Assembly: GCA_040755755.1 (NCBI GenBank)
Contig: JBFLZW010000054.1
Location: 6,104 to 70,103, forward strand
DNA length: 64,000 bases
Source of the DNA: a bacterium
Lineage (GTDB): Bacteria; SZUA-182; DTGQ01
Direction: 5' to 3'
This document shows positions 20,470 through 30,288 of this stretch, one piece after another. Each line of letters begins with the position of its first letter. Positions within the stretch are counted from its first letter, which is position 1. The position numbers were made by a program, and so were the translations under genes. Below the pieces are notes generated by a model. The model was not told where the DNA came from and did no database searches. It worked only from the letters and a program-made list of their open reading frames with translations.

Positions 20470-20931
20470 TCAGTTGGTAGGCCACCAGGAAGCGCCTTCT
20501 TCTTTGTCCTTGTCCTTTTTGTCGCTGTTTTCCTTCCCCTGAGTCTGAGGGAGCAACTTATCCTGCTCTCCGGCTGGAGACACTGCTCTTTTGATCATCT
20601 GGATATCCGTGTGAAAGGGCCCGATCCCCTTGATGGCGATCACTGCGGAATTGATGGCAAACCCCTGCTTGATGACCTGAATGGTATAGATTCCCTCGGG
20701 CAGGCTGGTAATGAGAAATTTTCCCAGCTCATCGGTCATGATGGTGGATGTGGGGGGATCGGTGGTTACCGTAGCCTGTTTGACAGGCTGCCCGCTGGTA
20801 TCCACGACCAGACCGGTGAGGGTCCTGAACGGTATCGTACGAAGCTGGCTGGCGGGTGTCATGCAGGCACAGAAAAAGAGCCATGTGGTACAGAGAAAGA
20901 AAGCTAAAAAAGAGCTTATTGCCCTTTTCAT
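20470..20931 (-). CDS. putative lipoprotein with carboxypeptidase-regulatory-like (Ig-type) domain
   Basis: 153 aa. The N-terminal hydrophobic segment ends at FFCACMT, an imperfect lipobox. A small beta-sandwich follows, resembling CarboxypepD_reg domains (LTGLVVDTSGQPVKQATVTT, GKFLITSLPEGIYTIQVIKQGF). The C-terminal tail is very polar and lysine-rich. It sits between cobA-hemD (33-base gap) and hemC and is co-oriented; its relation to heme synthesis is unknown. Function not recognised. Confidence 0.65.
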   Translation of the reverse strand: MKRAISSFLAFFLCTTWLFFCACMTPASQLRTIPFRTLTGLVVDTSGQPVKQATVTTDPPTSTIMTDELGKFLITSLPEGIYTIQVIKQGFAINSAVIAIKGIGPFHTDIQMIKRAVSPAGEQDKLLPQTQGKENSDKKDKDKEEGASWWPTN

Positions 20932-20985
20932 TCAGTCTACCTCCTCGATTCTTCGATCATAGCGGCTAACCTTGTTTCCAGATGC

Positions 20986-21924
20986 TTAAACCGCCTGATT
21001 GGTTTCAAAAATTTCTTTCAGGATTTCATCCGCTCCCTGGTCAATAAGCTTCTGCGCAAGCGTAAGGCCGATTTCTTCAGGATTATCGATGGGTCCCTGA
21101 AGTACATCCCGAATGATTATGTCACCCTGGAGGGAGCCTACCATAGCCTGAAGAAATACCTGATCCCCCGTGACTTCGGCAAAAGCTGCAAGTGGAACCT
21201 GACATCCTCCTTCCAGTTTTTTCAGCAAAGCACGCTCTGCCAGGACCGCAATGCGGGTTTCCTGATGGTCAAGAGCCATGACAAACTGCGCGATCGCCGG
21301 ACGGTCCTGACGGACCTCAATTCCCAATGCTCCCTGAGCAATGGCGGGCAGGAACATGTCCATAGGCAGATATTCTACGATTTTGCTCTGCCAGCCCATC
21401 CGGTGAATCCCGGCGGCGGCCAGAATAACCGCATCCAGCCCGTTTCCTTCAACCCGGCGAAGCCGTGTCTCCAGATTTCCCCGCAGCTGCACAATCTGAA
21501 AGGTGGGAGAATAGTGAAGCAACTGGGTCTGCCGACGCAAACTGCTGGTACCGACCACTGCATCTTTCGGCAAATGCTTGAGGATCAGGTTATTACGGGA
21601 AATCAGTACATCACGGGGGTCCTCCCTGACGGTAATAGCCGCAATCTGTAATTCAGGGTGCAATTCAATGGGGACATCCTTCATGCTGTGCACCACAAAA
21701 TCCACCTGGCCATTCAGAAGGGCTTCCTCAAGTTCTTTAATAAATAACCCCTTGCCACCGATTTTAGCCAGAGGGACATCGAGAATCTTATCCCCTGTAG
21801 TCTTGACTTCCACGATTTCAAACTGCAAATCTGGGTTGATGTCTTCCAGTTGAGATATGACCCATCGTGTTTGTTGCAGGGCAAGTTTACTAGCCCGGGT
21901 ACCGACTTTTAAAAGTTCTTGCAT
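20986..21924 (-). CDS. hemC: porphobilinogen deaminase (hydroxymethylbilane synthase)
   Basis: 312 aa. Polymerises four porphobilinogens. Conserved KVGTRASKLALQQT, GKGLFIKELEEALL, DFVVHSMKDVP, GTSSLRRQTQL and the dipyrromethane cofactor cysteine in LEGGCQVPLAAF are present. The start at 21924 (MQELLKVGTR) is preferred over 21945 because the GGAGG sequence lies between the two ATGs. It follows hemA by 35 bases. Confidence 0.96.
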   Translation of the reverse strand: MQELLKVGTRASKLALQQTRWVISQLEDINPDLQFEIVEVKTTGDKILDVPLAKIGGKGLFIKELEEALLNGQVDFVVHSMKDVPIELHPELQIAAITVREDPRDVLISRNNLILKHLPKDAVVGTSSLRRQTQLLHYSPTFQIVQLRGNLETRLRRVEGNGLDAVILAAAGIHRMGWQSKIVEYLPMDMFLPAIAQGALGIEVRQDRPAIAQFVMALDHQETRIAVLAERALLKKLEGGCQVPLAAFAEVTGDQVFLQAMVGSLQGDIIIRDVLQGPIDNPEEIGLTLAQKLIDQGADEILKEIFETNQAV

Positions 21925-21959
21925 GAATTTTCGTCTTTCCTCCATCTTTTATCGATGCT

Positions 21960-23237
21960 CTATGACCTCTTGAAGCCATCCAAATTAAAGAGTTCTTTAG
22001 CTGTTTGAATGTAATGGGATGTATTGCTGGAGCTGGACTTTTTTCGTAACATACAAATAGGATCATGAAGTACCTTTTTGGTTATCGCCAAAGCCAAACA
22101 GTTAATAACCTCGCGATCAGCATCAGAAAGATTCGGCAATTTAGAGAATGCTTTTTTTAATTCCTGCTGGCGGATAGCCTCAACTTTTTGGGTTAATTCC
22201 ACGATTGTCGGCACGACATTTTCGGAGCTCATTTTATCCCAGAACCGCTCCACGGAGCGCTCGACGATCGCTTCGGCGTACTTGGCTTCCTTTTGCCTTT
22301 CCAGAAGATTTGAGTTGACCACCATTTGCAGGTCATCAATATCATAAACATAGACGTCGGCGCATTTGCTGACCGACGGATCCACATTTCGGGGAACTGC
22401 AATATCTATAAAAAAAAGAGGTCTGTTTTTTCTCCGGTGAAGTGTTTTTTGAATCTCTTCCTTGTGGAAAACAAAATGCGGGGCACTGGTCGAGGTAATA
22501 ATAATGTCCATCAGTTCGAGGTTTTCTTTCAACGAAGCAAAGGGGATTACCTGGCCATTGAACTGGAGCGCCAGCTCCTCTGCCCGGCTATGAGTACGGT
22601 TGGCAACGTATATATCCTTTACCCCATTCGATAAAAGATGCCGGGCGGCCAGCTCGCTCATCTCCCCGGCACCTACAAGTAATACTGATTTCCCTTCAAT
22701 TTTGTCAAAGATCTTCTTGGCCAGCTCCACTGCGGCAAAGCTGATGGAAACGGCATTTTTACAGATTCCGGTCTCGGTTCGGATCTTTTTGGCCACATGA
22801 AAGGATTTTTCCACCAGATCTACCAGCCAGCTGCCGACCGACTGATCCTCAAGCGCCTGGTTATAAGCCTCCTTGAGCTGTCCGAGAATCTGCGGTTCGC
22901 CGACGACCATGGAATCCAGACTGCAAGCCACCCGAAACAAATGACGGACTGCATCCTTCTGGGTATAACAGTAACTGACGTTATCGAGTATCTCCAGCGA
23001 AATGTGGTGAAACCTGGCCAGAAATTCCTTCAGCGCCCGGACCCCTTTTTCCACCGATGTCACTACCGTAAACAATTCGACGCGGTTACAGGTGGACAGC
23101 AGCATAACTTCCTGAATAGTCTCATCCCTGGTAAGTTCCTTATGAGCGTAGCTGATCTGCGACTTGGAAAACGATAGTTTTTCCCTGATCTCTATCGGAG
23201 CTGTCTTATGATTTAATCCAAGAACAATAACTTCCAT
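21960..23237 (-). CDS. hemA: glutamyl-tRNA reductase
   Basis: 425 aa, first committed enzyme of the C5 pathway to 5-aminolevulinate. The catalytic cysteine is at residue 50 (LLSTCNRVELF), with GEPQILGQLKEAY, an NADPH-binding segment (VLLVGAGEMSELAA) and a C-terminal dimerisation helix. The start at 23237 (MEVIVLGLNHKTAP) matches the family; the longer reading to 23510 overlaps ccsA. The upstream ribosome-binding site is weak. It follows ccsA by 53 bases. Confidence 0.96.
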   Translation of the reverse strand: MEVIVLGLNHKTAPIEIREKLSFSKSQISYAHKELTRDETIQEVMLLSTCNRVELFTVVTSVEKGVRALKEFLARFHHISLEILDNVSYCYTQKDAVRHLFRVACSLDSMVVGEPQILGQLKEAYNQALEDQSVGSWLVDLVEKSFHVAKKIRTETGICKNAVSISFAAVELAKKIFDKIEGKSVLLVGAGEMSELAARHLLSNGVKDIYVANRTHSRAEELALQFNGQVIPFASLKENLELMDIIITSTSAPHFVFHKEEIQKTLHRRKNRPLFFIDIAVPRNVDPSVSKCADVYVYDIDDLQMVVNSNLLERQKEAKYAEAIVERSVERFWDKMSSENVVPTIVELTQKVEAIRQQELKKAFSKLPNLSDADREVINCLALAITKKVLHDPICMLRKKSSSSNTSHYIQTAKELFNLDGFKRS

Positions 23238-23290
23238 GCTGTATATGAATCCAAAAGTATAGAGACTGACCAACAGCCTGAGGAATTTCC

Positions 23291-24106
23291 TCAGGCATAT
23301 GAGTGTAACCCTTTGAGCAGCAAGTTCACTCCCAAAAAGGTAAAGAGTACAAAGCAAAAGCCGAGAATCGCCAGGTAAGCGGACCGCCTTCCCCTCCAGC
23401 CAACCGTAAATCTGGCATGAACGAGGGCCGCATAAATAAACCAGGTAATTAACGCCCAGGTCTCCTTTGGATCCCAGCTCCAGTACGACCCCCAGGCTGT
23501 GTTTGCCCACAGGGATCCGGTGATGATCCCGATGGTCAGCAAGGGGAATCCGAAGATCAGGCTTTTATGAATCAGGTCATCCAGAACTTCCAGGGAAGGG
23601 AGGCGGTAGTAAAAAAGCCCGATTTTTTTTGACCGAAGTTGGTTTTCCTGAATCAAATACATGATTCCCGCCACAAAAGCAAAGGCAAAAGTGGCATATC
23701 CGCCAAAGGATGTTGTAGTATGAATCCCCAGCCATATACTCTGCAGGGCAGGTATCAGTGGCTGAATCTCCTTCGGCAGCATAGAAGCGGAGAATACAAA
23801 AACCAAAGCCAGGGGAAGAACAAATGCTCCCAGAGACGGAATCTTACATCTGTATTCGAGCAGGAGATACAAGAGAATAATTGCCCAGCCAAAGAACGAG
23901 AGCGATTCATGGAGATTGGCAATCGGAACATGCCCGGACTGCCAGAGCCGGACAGTGAGAGCAAGAGTATGGAGGATGAATCCTGAAAGCGTCAGCAGAT
24001 TTCCCCACTGCCGGGCCCATGCTCTCTGATTGATCAGACTGATCAGATGGAAGGATACTGCCCCGAAATAACAGCCGAGAGAGATCAAAAAAAAGGCGAC
24101 ATTCAT
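23291..24106 (-). CDS. ccsA: cytochrome c biogenesis protein CcsA (system II heme handling)
   Basis: 271 aa with about eight membrane helices. It carries the tryptophan-rich heme-handling motif (AWGSYWSWDPKETWALITW) and conserved histidines. With a CcsB/ResB partner, not seen here, it delivers heme to CxxCH motifs outside the membrane. Its start overlaps the stop of the siroheme gene by four bases (ATGA), indicating translational coupling. Its location beside hemA is typical of deltaproteobacteria, and it fits the heavy cytochrome c demand of this window. Confidence 0.92.
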   Translation of the reverse strand: MNVAFFLISLGCYFGAVSFHLISLINQRAWARQWGNLLTLSGFILHTLALTVRLWQSGHVPIANLHESLSFFGWAIILLYLLLEYRCKIPSLGAFVLPLALVFVFSASMLPKEIQPLIPALQSIWLGIHTTTSFGGYATFAFAFVAGIMYLIQENQLRSKKIGLFYYRLPSLEVLDDLIHKSLIFGFPLLTIGIITGSLWANTAWGSYWSWDPKETWALITWFIYAALVHARFTVGWRGRRSAYLAILGFCFVLFTFLGVNLLLKGLHSYA

Positions 24107-24732
24107 AGAAGTTCCCTAACCCGTCCTTCAGCCGCTTCTCTACCGCTTTCCCGGATTATTTCCAGGAGATCGGTGTATTCCGCAAGCCGCTGGAAAATTT
24201 CTTTTCGCTTTGAAATATCCGGCTCCCGCTGAAGAATATTTTTCCGGAGATTGCCGAGAATGTCAACCAAAACCTCGTATTCAGGCCCATACCGGGCTTC
24301 CATATCCTCTCTCATTTTCCGGGCTAAAGCAGGGCTTTTCCCTCCCGTGGAAATGCTGATGGTCAGGTCTCCCCGTCGAACCAGCGCAGGGAGAATAAAG
24401 GTGGAATCATCCGGAGCATCAACCACATTGACCAGGATATTCTCATCCTGTGCCTCCCGGCTGATTATCCTGTTGATTTGATCGTTATTGGTAGCGGCGA
24501 TGATCAGGAAATAGCCCCTCACATCACCCTGCTCGAACTCCCTGGCCGTATAGATCAATCTGCCCTCATGCGACATTTGGACAATCAGCGAAGTAGCGCG
24601 GGGGCTGATAACGGAAACTGCGGCCTCATACTCCAATAAGGTGAGAACCTTTCGCTCGGCAACGGTACCTCCCCCGATTACCAGGCAATGCTTCCCGTGC
24701 AGGTCTAAACAAACTGGATAATATCTAGGCAT
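24103..24732 (-). CDS. precorrin-2 dehydrogenase / sirohydrochlorin ferrochelatase
   Basis: 209 aa, the N-terminal CysG (Met8/SirC) family. It has the NAD-binding loop CLVIGGGTVAERKVLTLLE, NVVDAPDDSTFILPA and the ISTGGKSPALARKMREDME segment. It oxidises precorrin-2 made by CobA and may insert iron to make siroheme. The start at 24732 (MPRYYPVCLDL) matches the family; the upstream reading overlaps rnfB. It lies between rnfB and ccsA in the same direction. Confidence 0.93.
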   Translation of the reverse strand: MPRYYPVCLDLHGKHCLVIGGGTVAERKVLTLLEYEAAVSVISPRATSLIVQMSHEGRLIYTAREFEQGDVRGYFLIIAATNNDQINRIISREAQDENILVNVVDAPDDSTFILPALVRRGDLTISISTGGKSPALARKMREDMEARYGPEYEVLVDILGNLRKNILQREPDISKRKEIFQRLAEYTDLLEIIRESGREAAEGRVRELL

Positions 24733-24769
24733 TTTCCACCGGTCTCTCTTTGCTGGATATGGTAAATGG

Positions 24770-25588
24770 TTATCCTTTGGACAAGGCGACAACTTCCCGG
24801 TCTTCGCTCCGGGAGTGGATAACCTTTTGGGGACATTTTTCAGCGCATATCCCACACCCTGAGCATTTTTCCGGATCGATGACCGCCCGGTTGTTGTCCA
24901 GGGTAATAGCCTGCTCCGGACAATTCCTGACGCATAATCCACAGGCAATACAGCCGACTTCACAGACTTGCCGGACCGCTTTTCCCTTATGATGCGAATT
25001 ACAGGAAATATACCACATCTGCCGGGCAGGGATCAACTCTATTACTCCCTTTGGGCACTTGCGGGCGCATGCCCCGCATCCGGTGCAGGAACTTTCATCG
25101 ATCCGGGGCAATCCTTCCGGACCCATGCTGATGGCTCCGAAAGGACATGCCTTGACACAGGAGCCCATGCCAAGGCAGCCGTACACACATGCCTTGGCCC
25201 CTCCGCCAAGAAGCATGGCTGCGTTGCAATCTTCAATGCCCTGATAACGATATCTGACTTTGGCCTTATCGAGACTCCCCTGGCAAAAGACCCTGGCAAT
25301 CGTTTTCTCCTTCGGCACGTAAACCACACCCAGAACCTTGGATATTTCCTGGATGGCATCCGCGCCTGAGGCTTTGCATTCCAGAGGAGCAGCCTCACCG
25401 GCCACCAGGGCGGTCGCAAATCCGGAACAGCCTGCATAGCCGCAGCCGCCGCAGTTTGCACCGGGAAGGAGTCCGGTAATTGTGGTAATCTTTGGATCCG
25501 TTTCAACGGCAAAAATACGGGAGGCTATGCCCAGCCCGACGGCCAGAATAAACGCCATGCCTCCCAGGGTAGCTATCGCAGCAATCAT
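24770..25588 (-). CDS. rnfB: Rnf complex electron-transport subunit RnfB
   Basis: 272 aa. An N-terminal membrane helix (MIAAIATLGGMAFILAVGLGIA) precedes the Fe-S domain LLPGANCGGCGYAGCSGFA. Further ferredoxin-type CxxCxxCxxxC clusters follow (CVKACPFGAI, CTGCGACARKCPKG, CIACGLCVRNCPEQAI, CSGCGICAEKCPQKVI). It accepts electrons from ferredoxin. The start at 25588 is supported by GAAGGAAGAG upstream. It is the last gene of the rnfCDGEAB order. Confidence 0.96.
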   Translation of the reverse strand: MIAAIATLGGMAFILAVGLGIASRIFAVETDPKITTITGLLPGANCGGCGYAGCSGFATALVAGEAAPLECKASGADAIQEISKVLGVVYVPKEKTIARVFCQGSLDKAKVRYRYQGIEDCNAAMLLGGGAKACVYGCLGMGSCVKACPFGAISMGPEGLPRIDESSCTGCGACARKCPKGVIELIPARQMWYISCNSHHKGKAVRQVCEVGCIACGLCVRNCPEQAITLDNNRAVIDPEKCSGCGICAEKCPQKVIHSRSEDREVVALSKG

Positions 25589-25634
25589 AAATTCTCTTCC
25601 TTCATATGAAAAATTTACCGGCAATTGTTCTTAT

Positions 25635-26213
25635 TTATTTTACCAGCCCCGTAAAACCCATAAAGGCCAGAGCCAAAAGGCCAGTCGTCACCAGGGCGAT
25701 GGCCGTTCCCTGCAGGCATTCGGGAACCTCGGCCAGAGCCAGCCGCTCGCGGATGCCGGCAAACAGGAGCAGGGCCAGAGCAAATCCTGCTGAAGCCCCG
25801 AAACTGTAGATCAGCGACTCGATAAAGGTATATTCGAGCTGCACGGCCAGGACCGCCACCCCCAGAACCACACAGTTCGTAGTGATCAGGGGAAGATAGA
25901 TTCCCAGCGCCTGGTGCAGGGCAGGGCTTGTTTTCTGGAGCACCATTTCGACAAATTGAACCAGCCCGGCAATGACCAGGATAAAGACAATCGTCTGCAT
26001 GTATTCGATGTTGAACCGGTTTAAGACCAGCATCTGCACCAGCCAGGTCAGGGCCGTTGACAGGGTAACTACAAAGATCACCGCCAGCCCCATGCCGACA
26101 GCGGTTTCGGTCTTGCGGGAGACTCCCAGAAAAGGACAGATCCCCAGAAACTTTGCCAGTACAAAGTTATTTACTAAAACCGTACTGATGACCATCAGAA
26201 GAATTTTTACCAT
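25635..26213 (-). CDS. rnfA: Rnf complex membrane subunit RnfA
   Basis: 192 aa with six membrane helices, homologous to RnfE and NqrE/NqrD. Conserved [18 protein letters not shown] and [16 protein letters not shown]. Part of the membrane core that couples ferredoxin:NAD oxidoreduction to ion transport. Confidence 0.96.
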   Translation of the reverse strand: MVKILLMVISTVLVNNFVLAKFLGICPFLGVSRKTETAVGMGLAVIFVVTLSTALTWLVQMLVLNRFNIEYMQTIVFILVIAGLVQFVEMVLQKTSPALHQALGIYLPLITTNCVVLGVAVLAVQLEYTFIESLIYSFGASAGFALALLLFAGIRERLALAEVPECLQGTAIALVTTGLLALAFMGFTGLVK

Positions 26214-26229
26214 GGTGGATAAGTCCTCA

Positions 26230-26826
26230 TTAATGCGCTAACTTGTTATTAACCTTGTTCATCAAGCCAAGCAAAAGACCCAGGGCAATAAACGCTCCCG
26301 GCGGCAGAATCGCCACCAGAAAGGGAATGTAGCGGGGACCAAACACCGATACTCCAAACAGCGATCCGTTGCCCAAAAGTTCCCTGATACTTCCGACAAC
26401 CAGGAGAGCCAGAGTGTACCCGATTCCCATGCCGATTCCATCCATCAGGGAATTCAGAATCGGATTTTTCGAGGCAAAAGCCTCAGCCCTTCCCAGAATG
26501 ATGCAGTTGACCACGATCAGGGGGATGAAAATCCCCATGGCCTTGTGAAGCTCGAAAAAGAATCCGGCCATAACCAGGTCAACGATGGTCACAAAGGTGG
26601 CCACAATCACGATAAAAGCGGCCAGCCTGACTTTATCCGGAATCACCTTGCGCAGACCTGAGATGAGGACATTCGAGCAGACCAGAACAAAGGTCACGGC
26701 CACACCCATGCCGATCGCGTTTTGCGCCTGAGTGGTGATGGCCAGGGTCGAGCACATGCCCAGAACTATCCGAAAGATCGGATTTTCTTTCCATATTCCA
26801 TTAATAAGATCATGAATCAGGTTCAA
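26230..26826 (-). CDS. rnfE: Rnf complex membrane subunit RnfE
   Basis: 198 aa with six membrane helices. Conserved [46 protein letters not shown] and the C-terminal [16 protein letters not shown]. The start is taken as TTG at 26826 ([15 protein letters not shown]), because AAGGAG lies 6 bases upstream and the family begins here. The ATG at 26910 would overlap rnfG by 47 bases and add a non-family extension. Confidence 0.93.
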   Translation of the reverse strand: MNLIHDLINGIWKENPIFRIVLGMCSTLAITTQAQNAIGMGVAVTFVLVCSNVLISGLRKVIPDKVRLAAFIVIVATFVTIVDLVMAGFFFELHKAMGIFIPLIVVNCIILGRAEAFASKNPILNSLMDGIGMGIGYTLALLVVGSIRELLGNGSLFGVSVFGPRYIPFLVAILPPGAFIALGLLLGLMNKVNNKLAH

Positions 26827-26863
26827 TTTTTTCTCCTTGACGCGAAGCTCATGCACCGCATAC

Positions 26864-27448
26864 CTATCGGGTAATGGTGTCTTTATGCTTGCGGTATAAT
26901 TCCAGTCCATCCCTGACAGCCTGAACCACAGCCCGGGGTGAGATAGTCGCTCCCGCTATCTGATCGAAGTCTCCGCCATCCTTTTTCACGTTGAAACGGG
27001 CGCTTTCCAGTGACTTGCCCTGAAACTGCTGCTTGAACTGGGGAGTGGTTATTTTTGCTCCAAGGCCCGGCGTTTCACTCATGGAGGTAATCTCAACCCC
27101 CCGGATGGTTCCGTCAGGGGCAAGACCCACCATGACCCCGATCTCTCCGCCATAGCCCATGGCGGTCATTTCAAGAGCTACGCCGGTCAGTCGTCCGTTT
27201 TGCAGCCCCTTATAAATCAGTATGGGTTTATTTTTTTTCCCCTTGACCGGCTCAGGAGGAATCTGAACCGTATTCTGATCAGGCTCGTTATCATGGGGCG
27301 GAAGGACCGCATTGACAGTTTGCAGCCTGGCCAGACGCTTCTGAAGGGCGATCGGATCTTTGGTTATATCATACACCTTGGCCAGGGATATGGCGGCCAC
27401 GACGCAGATGATACTCAATACCACGACAAGTTCCAGAATATCACGCAT
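26864..27448 (-). CDS. rnfG: Rnf complex FMN-binding subunit RnfG
   Basis: 194 aa with one N-terminal membrane helix and a periplasmic FMN-binding domain. Motifs SETPGLGAKI and AGATISPRAVV; the threonine at about residue 168 is the expected covalent FMN site. The start overlaps the rnfD stop by eight bases. Confidence 0.94.
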   Translation of the reverse strand: MRDILELVVVLSIICVVAAISLAKVYDITKDPIALQKRLARLQTVNAVLPPHDNEPDQNTVQIPPEPVKGKKNKPILIYKGLQNGRLTGVALEMTAMGYGGEIGVMVGLAPDGTIRGVEITSMSETPGLGAKITTPQFKQQFQGKSLESARFNVKKDGGDFDQIAGATISPRAVVQAVRDGLELYRKHKDTITR

Positions 27449-28469
27449 TTTTTACTTTTGCCCTCCCGAACCCCCGAGGCAGGGTGCATTTATCAATCAG
27501 CGGACAGACAGCGTTCATAATGAGGATGGCAAACGACATGCCTTCCGGATACCCTCCGAACATACGGATAATGATGGTCACTATCCCGATTCCGGTACCA
27601 TAAATCAGCATCCCTTTGCCCGTAATCGGACTGGTAACCATATCGGTGGCCATAAAGAACGCTCCCAGCACCAGACCTCCGGTCAGGACATGAAACAGCG
27701 GATCTGCGTACCGGTGGGGGTTGACAACCCAGAACAGGCCGCTGGTCACAAAGGCGGCAGCCATGCAACTGAGCGGGATGTGCCAGGTTATATATCCTTT
27801 CCAGATCAGAAAACCGGCCCCCAGGAGAAGGGCCAGGATCGATACCTCGCCGATACATCCACCCCGGTAGCCGAAGAACAGGTCGAGGAGCCGGATGTGA
27901 CCGATACTGGCCAGCCCTTCGGTTTTTAACATTCCGAGGGGAGTAGCCGTGGTGACGGTATCGACCGATTTGGCAAACAGATAACCGGGCTTCTGCCAGC
28001 GGGTAAGATGCACCGGCCAGGAAACCAGCATCACCACCCGGGCAATCAGAGCGGGGTTGAACGGGTTATTTCCCAATCCGCCGTAAATGGCTTTGCCGAG
28101 AATAATGGCTATGACCGAGCCGGTCAGCACCATCCACCAGGGGAGCGCAGGAGGAAGGGTCAGCGCCAGAAGAAGGCCGGTTACGGCTGCACTCCCATCC
28201 AGAACGGTTGACATCTTTTTCCCCAGAAGCGGCTGGACCAAGGCCTCGGCGGCCACCGCTCCGAAGATGCCGATCAGGATGACCTTCAGGGCACCAAAGC
28301 CGAACAGGTAAATCCCGGCCAGGCTTGTCGGCAGGAGAGCCAAGAGAACGCTGTACATGATTTTTGAAACAGTGACTTCACTGCGCATATGCGGTGAAGC
28401 GGAAACAGTCAGGAGAGCATCCCGCGTTCCCGGTATGCTCTCTACTGCGGCAATATCTTGTGTTGGCAT
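27441..28469 (-). CDS. rnfD: Rnf complex membrane subunit RnfD
   Basis: 342 aa with about nine to ten membrane helices. The covalent FMN motif is at DTVTTATPLG (threonine about 176). GGLGNNPFNPALIARVVMLVSWP and TDMVTSPITGKG are family hallmarks. Second gene of the rnf cluster. Confidence 0.95.
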   Translation of the reverse strand: MPTQDIAAVESIPGTRDALLTVSASPHMRSEVTVSKIMYSVLLALLPTSLAGIYLFGFGALKVILIGIFGAVAAEALVQPLLGKKMSTVLDGSAAVTGLLLALTLPPALPWWMVLTGSVIAIILGKAIYGGLGNNPFNPALIARVVMLVSWPVHLTRWQKPGYLFAKSVDTVTTATPLGMLKTEGLASIGHIRLLDLFFGYRGGCIGEVSILALLLGAGFLIWKGYITWHIPLSCMAAAFVTSGLFWVVNPHRYADPLFHVLTGGLVLGAFFMATDMVTSPITGKGMLIYGTGIGIVTIIIRMFGGYPEGMSFAILIMNAVCPLIDKCTLPRGFGRAKVKNA

Positions 28470-28484
28470 AGGCAGATCCTTAAT

Positions 28485-29834
28485 TCATCCTTTTTCCGGT
28501 TTCCCTTGTCTTCGCTTTTTGGCCAGAATGGCACTTTTGCCATATTTTACCAGATGGACAAGATGCCGTTTGGCCGGACATACGTAAGCGCACGAACCAC
28601 ATTCGATACAATCGAGCACATGATGTGCCTCTGCCTCATCGAGAAGGTCTTTTTCGCAGTAGGTACCGATCAGGCTCGGCACCAGCCGCATGGGACAGGC
28701 GCGGACACACATGCCGCAGTTGATGCAATGACTGGCCTCCTGCGACTGACATTCTTCTGCGGTCAGAACCAGTATTCCCGATGTCCCTTTAATAACGGGA
28801 ACATCCGTCGTATATTGGGCCAGCCCCATCATGGGCCCGCCCATAAGGATTTTTCCCACCTCCCCCTGAAACCCGCCGCAGTGGCTGATGGCCTCGGAAA
28901 AGAGGGTGCCAAGCCGAAGGCGCAGGTTTTTCGGCTCCCTTATCCCTTTGCCGGTAACGGTGACGATCCGCTCGATCAGGGGTTTGCCCCAGGCTGCCGC
29001 CTCATAAATGGCATAGGCGGTCCCGACGTTCTGAACCACTACCCCCACATCCAGGGGCAGCCCCGGCGGCGGAGGGACCTCACGGTTCAGGATGGTTTTT
29101 ATCAACTGCTTTTCCGCACCCTGGGGATATCGTACCTTGAGGCCGACCACTTCGATCTGAGGGACCCTGGCAGCCGCCTTGCCCATGGCCGCAATCGCCT
29201 CGGGCTTATTGGCCTCGATACCAATAAAGCCCCGCTCTACGCCCAGGATGCGCAGTAATATCTGCAATCCCTTGACGATGGATTCAGCTTTTTCCAGCAT
29301 GAGCCGGTAGTCAGCGGTCAGGTAGGGCTCACATTCCGCTCCGTTCAGGATGACGGCATCGATCGGTTTTCCCTTCGGCACAGACAGCTTCACCTGCGTA
29401 GGGAATGCAGCCCCGCCCAGGCCGACGATACCAGCCTCGCGGATTTTTTTTCGGATTTCTTCCGGCTCAAGGTCCAGGGGATCCTGCCCATTGTGCGGCT
29501 CCCTGAACCAGCCATCCTTTCCGTCCGACTCGATTATAATCGTGGTCACTTCACTTCCGCCGGGATGGGGATGATTTTTGATATCCACTACCGTACCGGA
29601 AATACTGGCATGGACCGGAGCGGAGACAAAAGCCTCGCTGTCGGCGATTTTCTCTCCTTTTTTTACGTTTTGCCCCACCTGGACCAGGGGCGCGGCAGGC
29701 GCTCCGATGTGCTGCACAACGGGCAGATAAACCCTCTTGGGCAGGGGGACATCCTGAATTCTGCAAGCCGCGCTGAATTCTTTACAGTCCGGCTGATGAA
29801 TGCCACCTAAAAATGTTTTTAGTTTTGTATTCAT
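28485..29834 (-). CDS. rnfC: Rnf complex NADH-binding subunit RnfC
   Basis: 449 aa. An N-terminal barrel-sandwich region ([28 protein letters not shown]), the glycine-rich FMN/NADH-binding stretch ([33 protein letters not shown]) and two C-terminal [4Fe-4S] motifs ([35 protein letters not shown]). Its start overlaps the dCMP deaminase stop by four bases (ATGA). First gene of the rnf set. Confidence 0.96.
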   Translation of the reverse strand: MNTKLKTFLGGIHQPDCKEFSAACRIQDVPLPKRVYLPVVQHIGAPAAPLVQVGQNVKKGEKIADSEAFVSAPVHASISGTVVDIKNHPHPGGSEVTTIIIESDGKDGWFREPHNGQDPLDLEPEEIRKKIREAGIVGLGGAAFPTQVKLSVPKGKPIDAVILNGAECEPYLTADYRLMLEKAESIVKGLQILLRILGVERGFIGIEANKPEAIAAMGKAAARVPQIEVVGLKVRYPQGAEKQLIKTILNREVPPPPGLPLDVGVVVQNVGTAYAIYEAAAWGKPLIERIVTVTGKGIREPKNLRLRLGTLFSEAISHCGGFQGEVGKILMGGPMMGLAQYTTDVPVIKGTSGILVLTAEECQSQEASHCINCGMCVRACPMRLVPSLIGTYCEKDLLDEAEAHHVLDCIECGSCAYVCPAKRHLVHLVKYGKSAILAKKRRQGKPEKG

Positions 29835-30277
29835 ATACTTACCTTTTGTACACTCATCCCTGCCTCGTCCATAAGCTGGGAGGACAACTCGTCAGGATAT
29901 CCGTCCGCATAGTAAATCTCCCGAACTCCGGCATTTATGAGCATTTTGGCGCACAGACTGCAAGGCAGGTGAGTAGAATAAATACAACCCCCCTCGATGC
30001 TGACTCCATACAGGGCAGCCTGAATAATGGCATTTTGCTCTCCATGAAGCCCGCGACAGAGCTCGTGCCGCTCGCCGGAAGGAACCTGCAATTGATCTCT
30101 CAGACAGCCGAGGTCAAGGCAATGTCGCAATCCGGTGGGCGCACCATTATAACCCGTGGATAATACACGTTTATCTTTGACAATAATAACACCAACTTGA
30201 CGTCGAATGCAAGTAGAACGTTGAGAAACCAAGTGTGCAATCTGCATAAAATATTCGTTCCAAGAGGGCCTTGACAT
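29831..30277 (-). CDS. deoxycytidylate (dCMP) deaminase family protein
   Basis: 148 aa. The zinc-dependent deaminase signature is complete: HGEQNAI (HxE) and PCSLCAK (PCxxC). It resembles ComEB/dCMP deaminases ([23 protein letters not shown]), which feed dUMP for thymidylate. It lies 11 bases after glyA, so folate one-carbon and thymidylate precursors are linked here. The start at 30277 ([10 protein letters not shown]) fits the family. Confidence 0.92.
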   Translation of the reverse strand: MSRPSWNEYFMQIAHLVSQRSTCIRRQVGVIIVKDKRVLSTGYNGAPTGLRHCLDLGCLRDQLQVPSGERHELCRGLHGEQNAIIQAALYGVSIEGGCIYSTHLPCSLCAKMLINAGVREIYYADGYPDELSSQLMDEAGMSVQKVSI

Positions 30278-30288
30278 GGCAGCCCCCT

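Noticed and set aside
23238-23510. Upstream extension of hemA
   Set aside because: It overlaps ccsA, and family members begin at MEVIVLGLNHKTAP.
26827-26910. ATG start for rnfE at 26910
   Set aside because: It overlaps rnfG by 47 bases; the TTG at 26826 has a ribosome-binding site and matches the family N-terminus.
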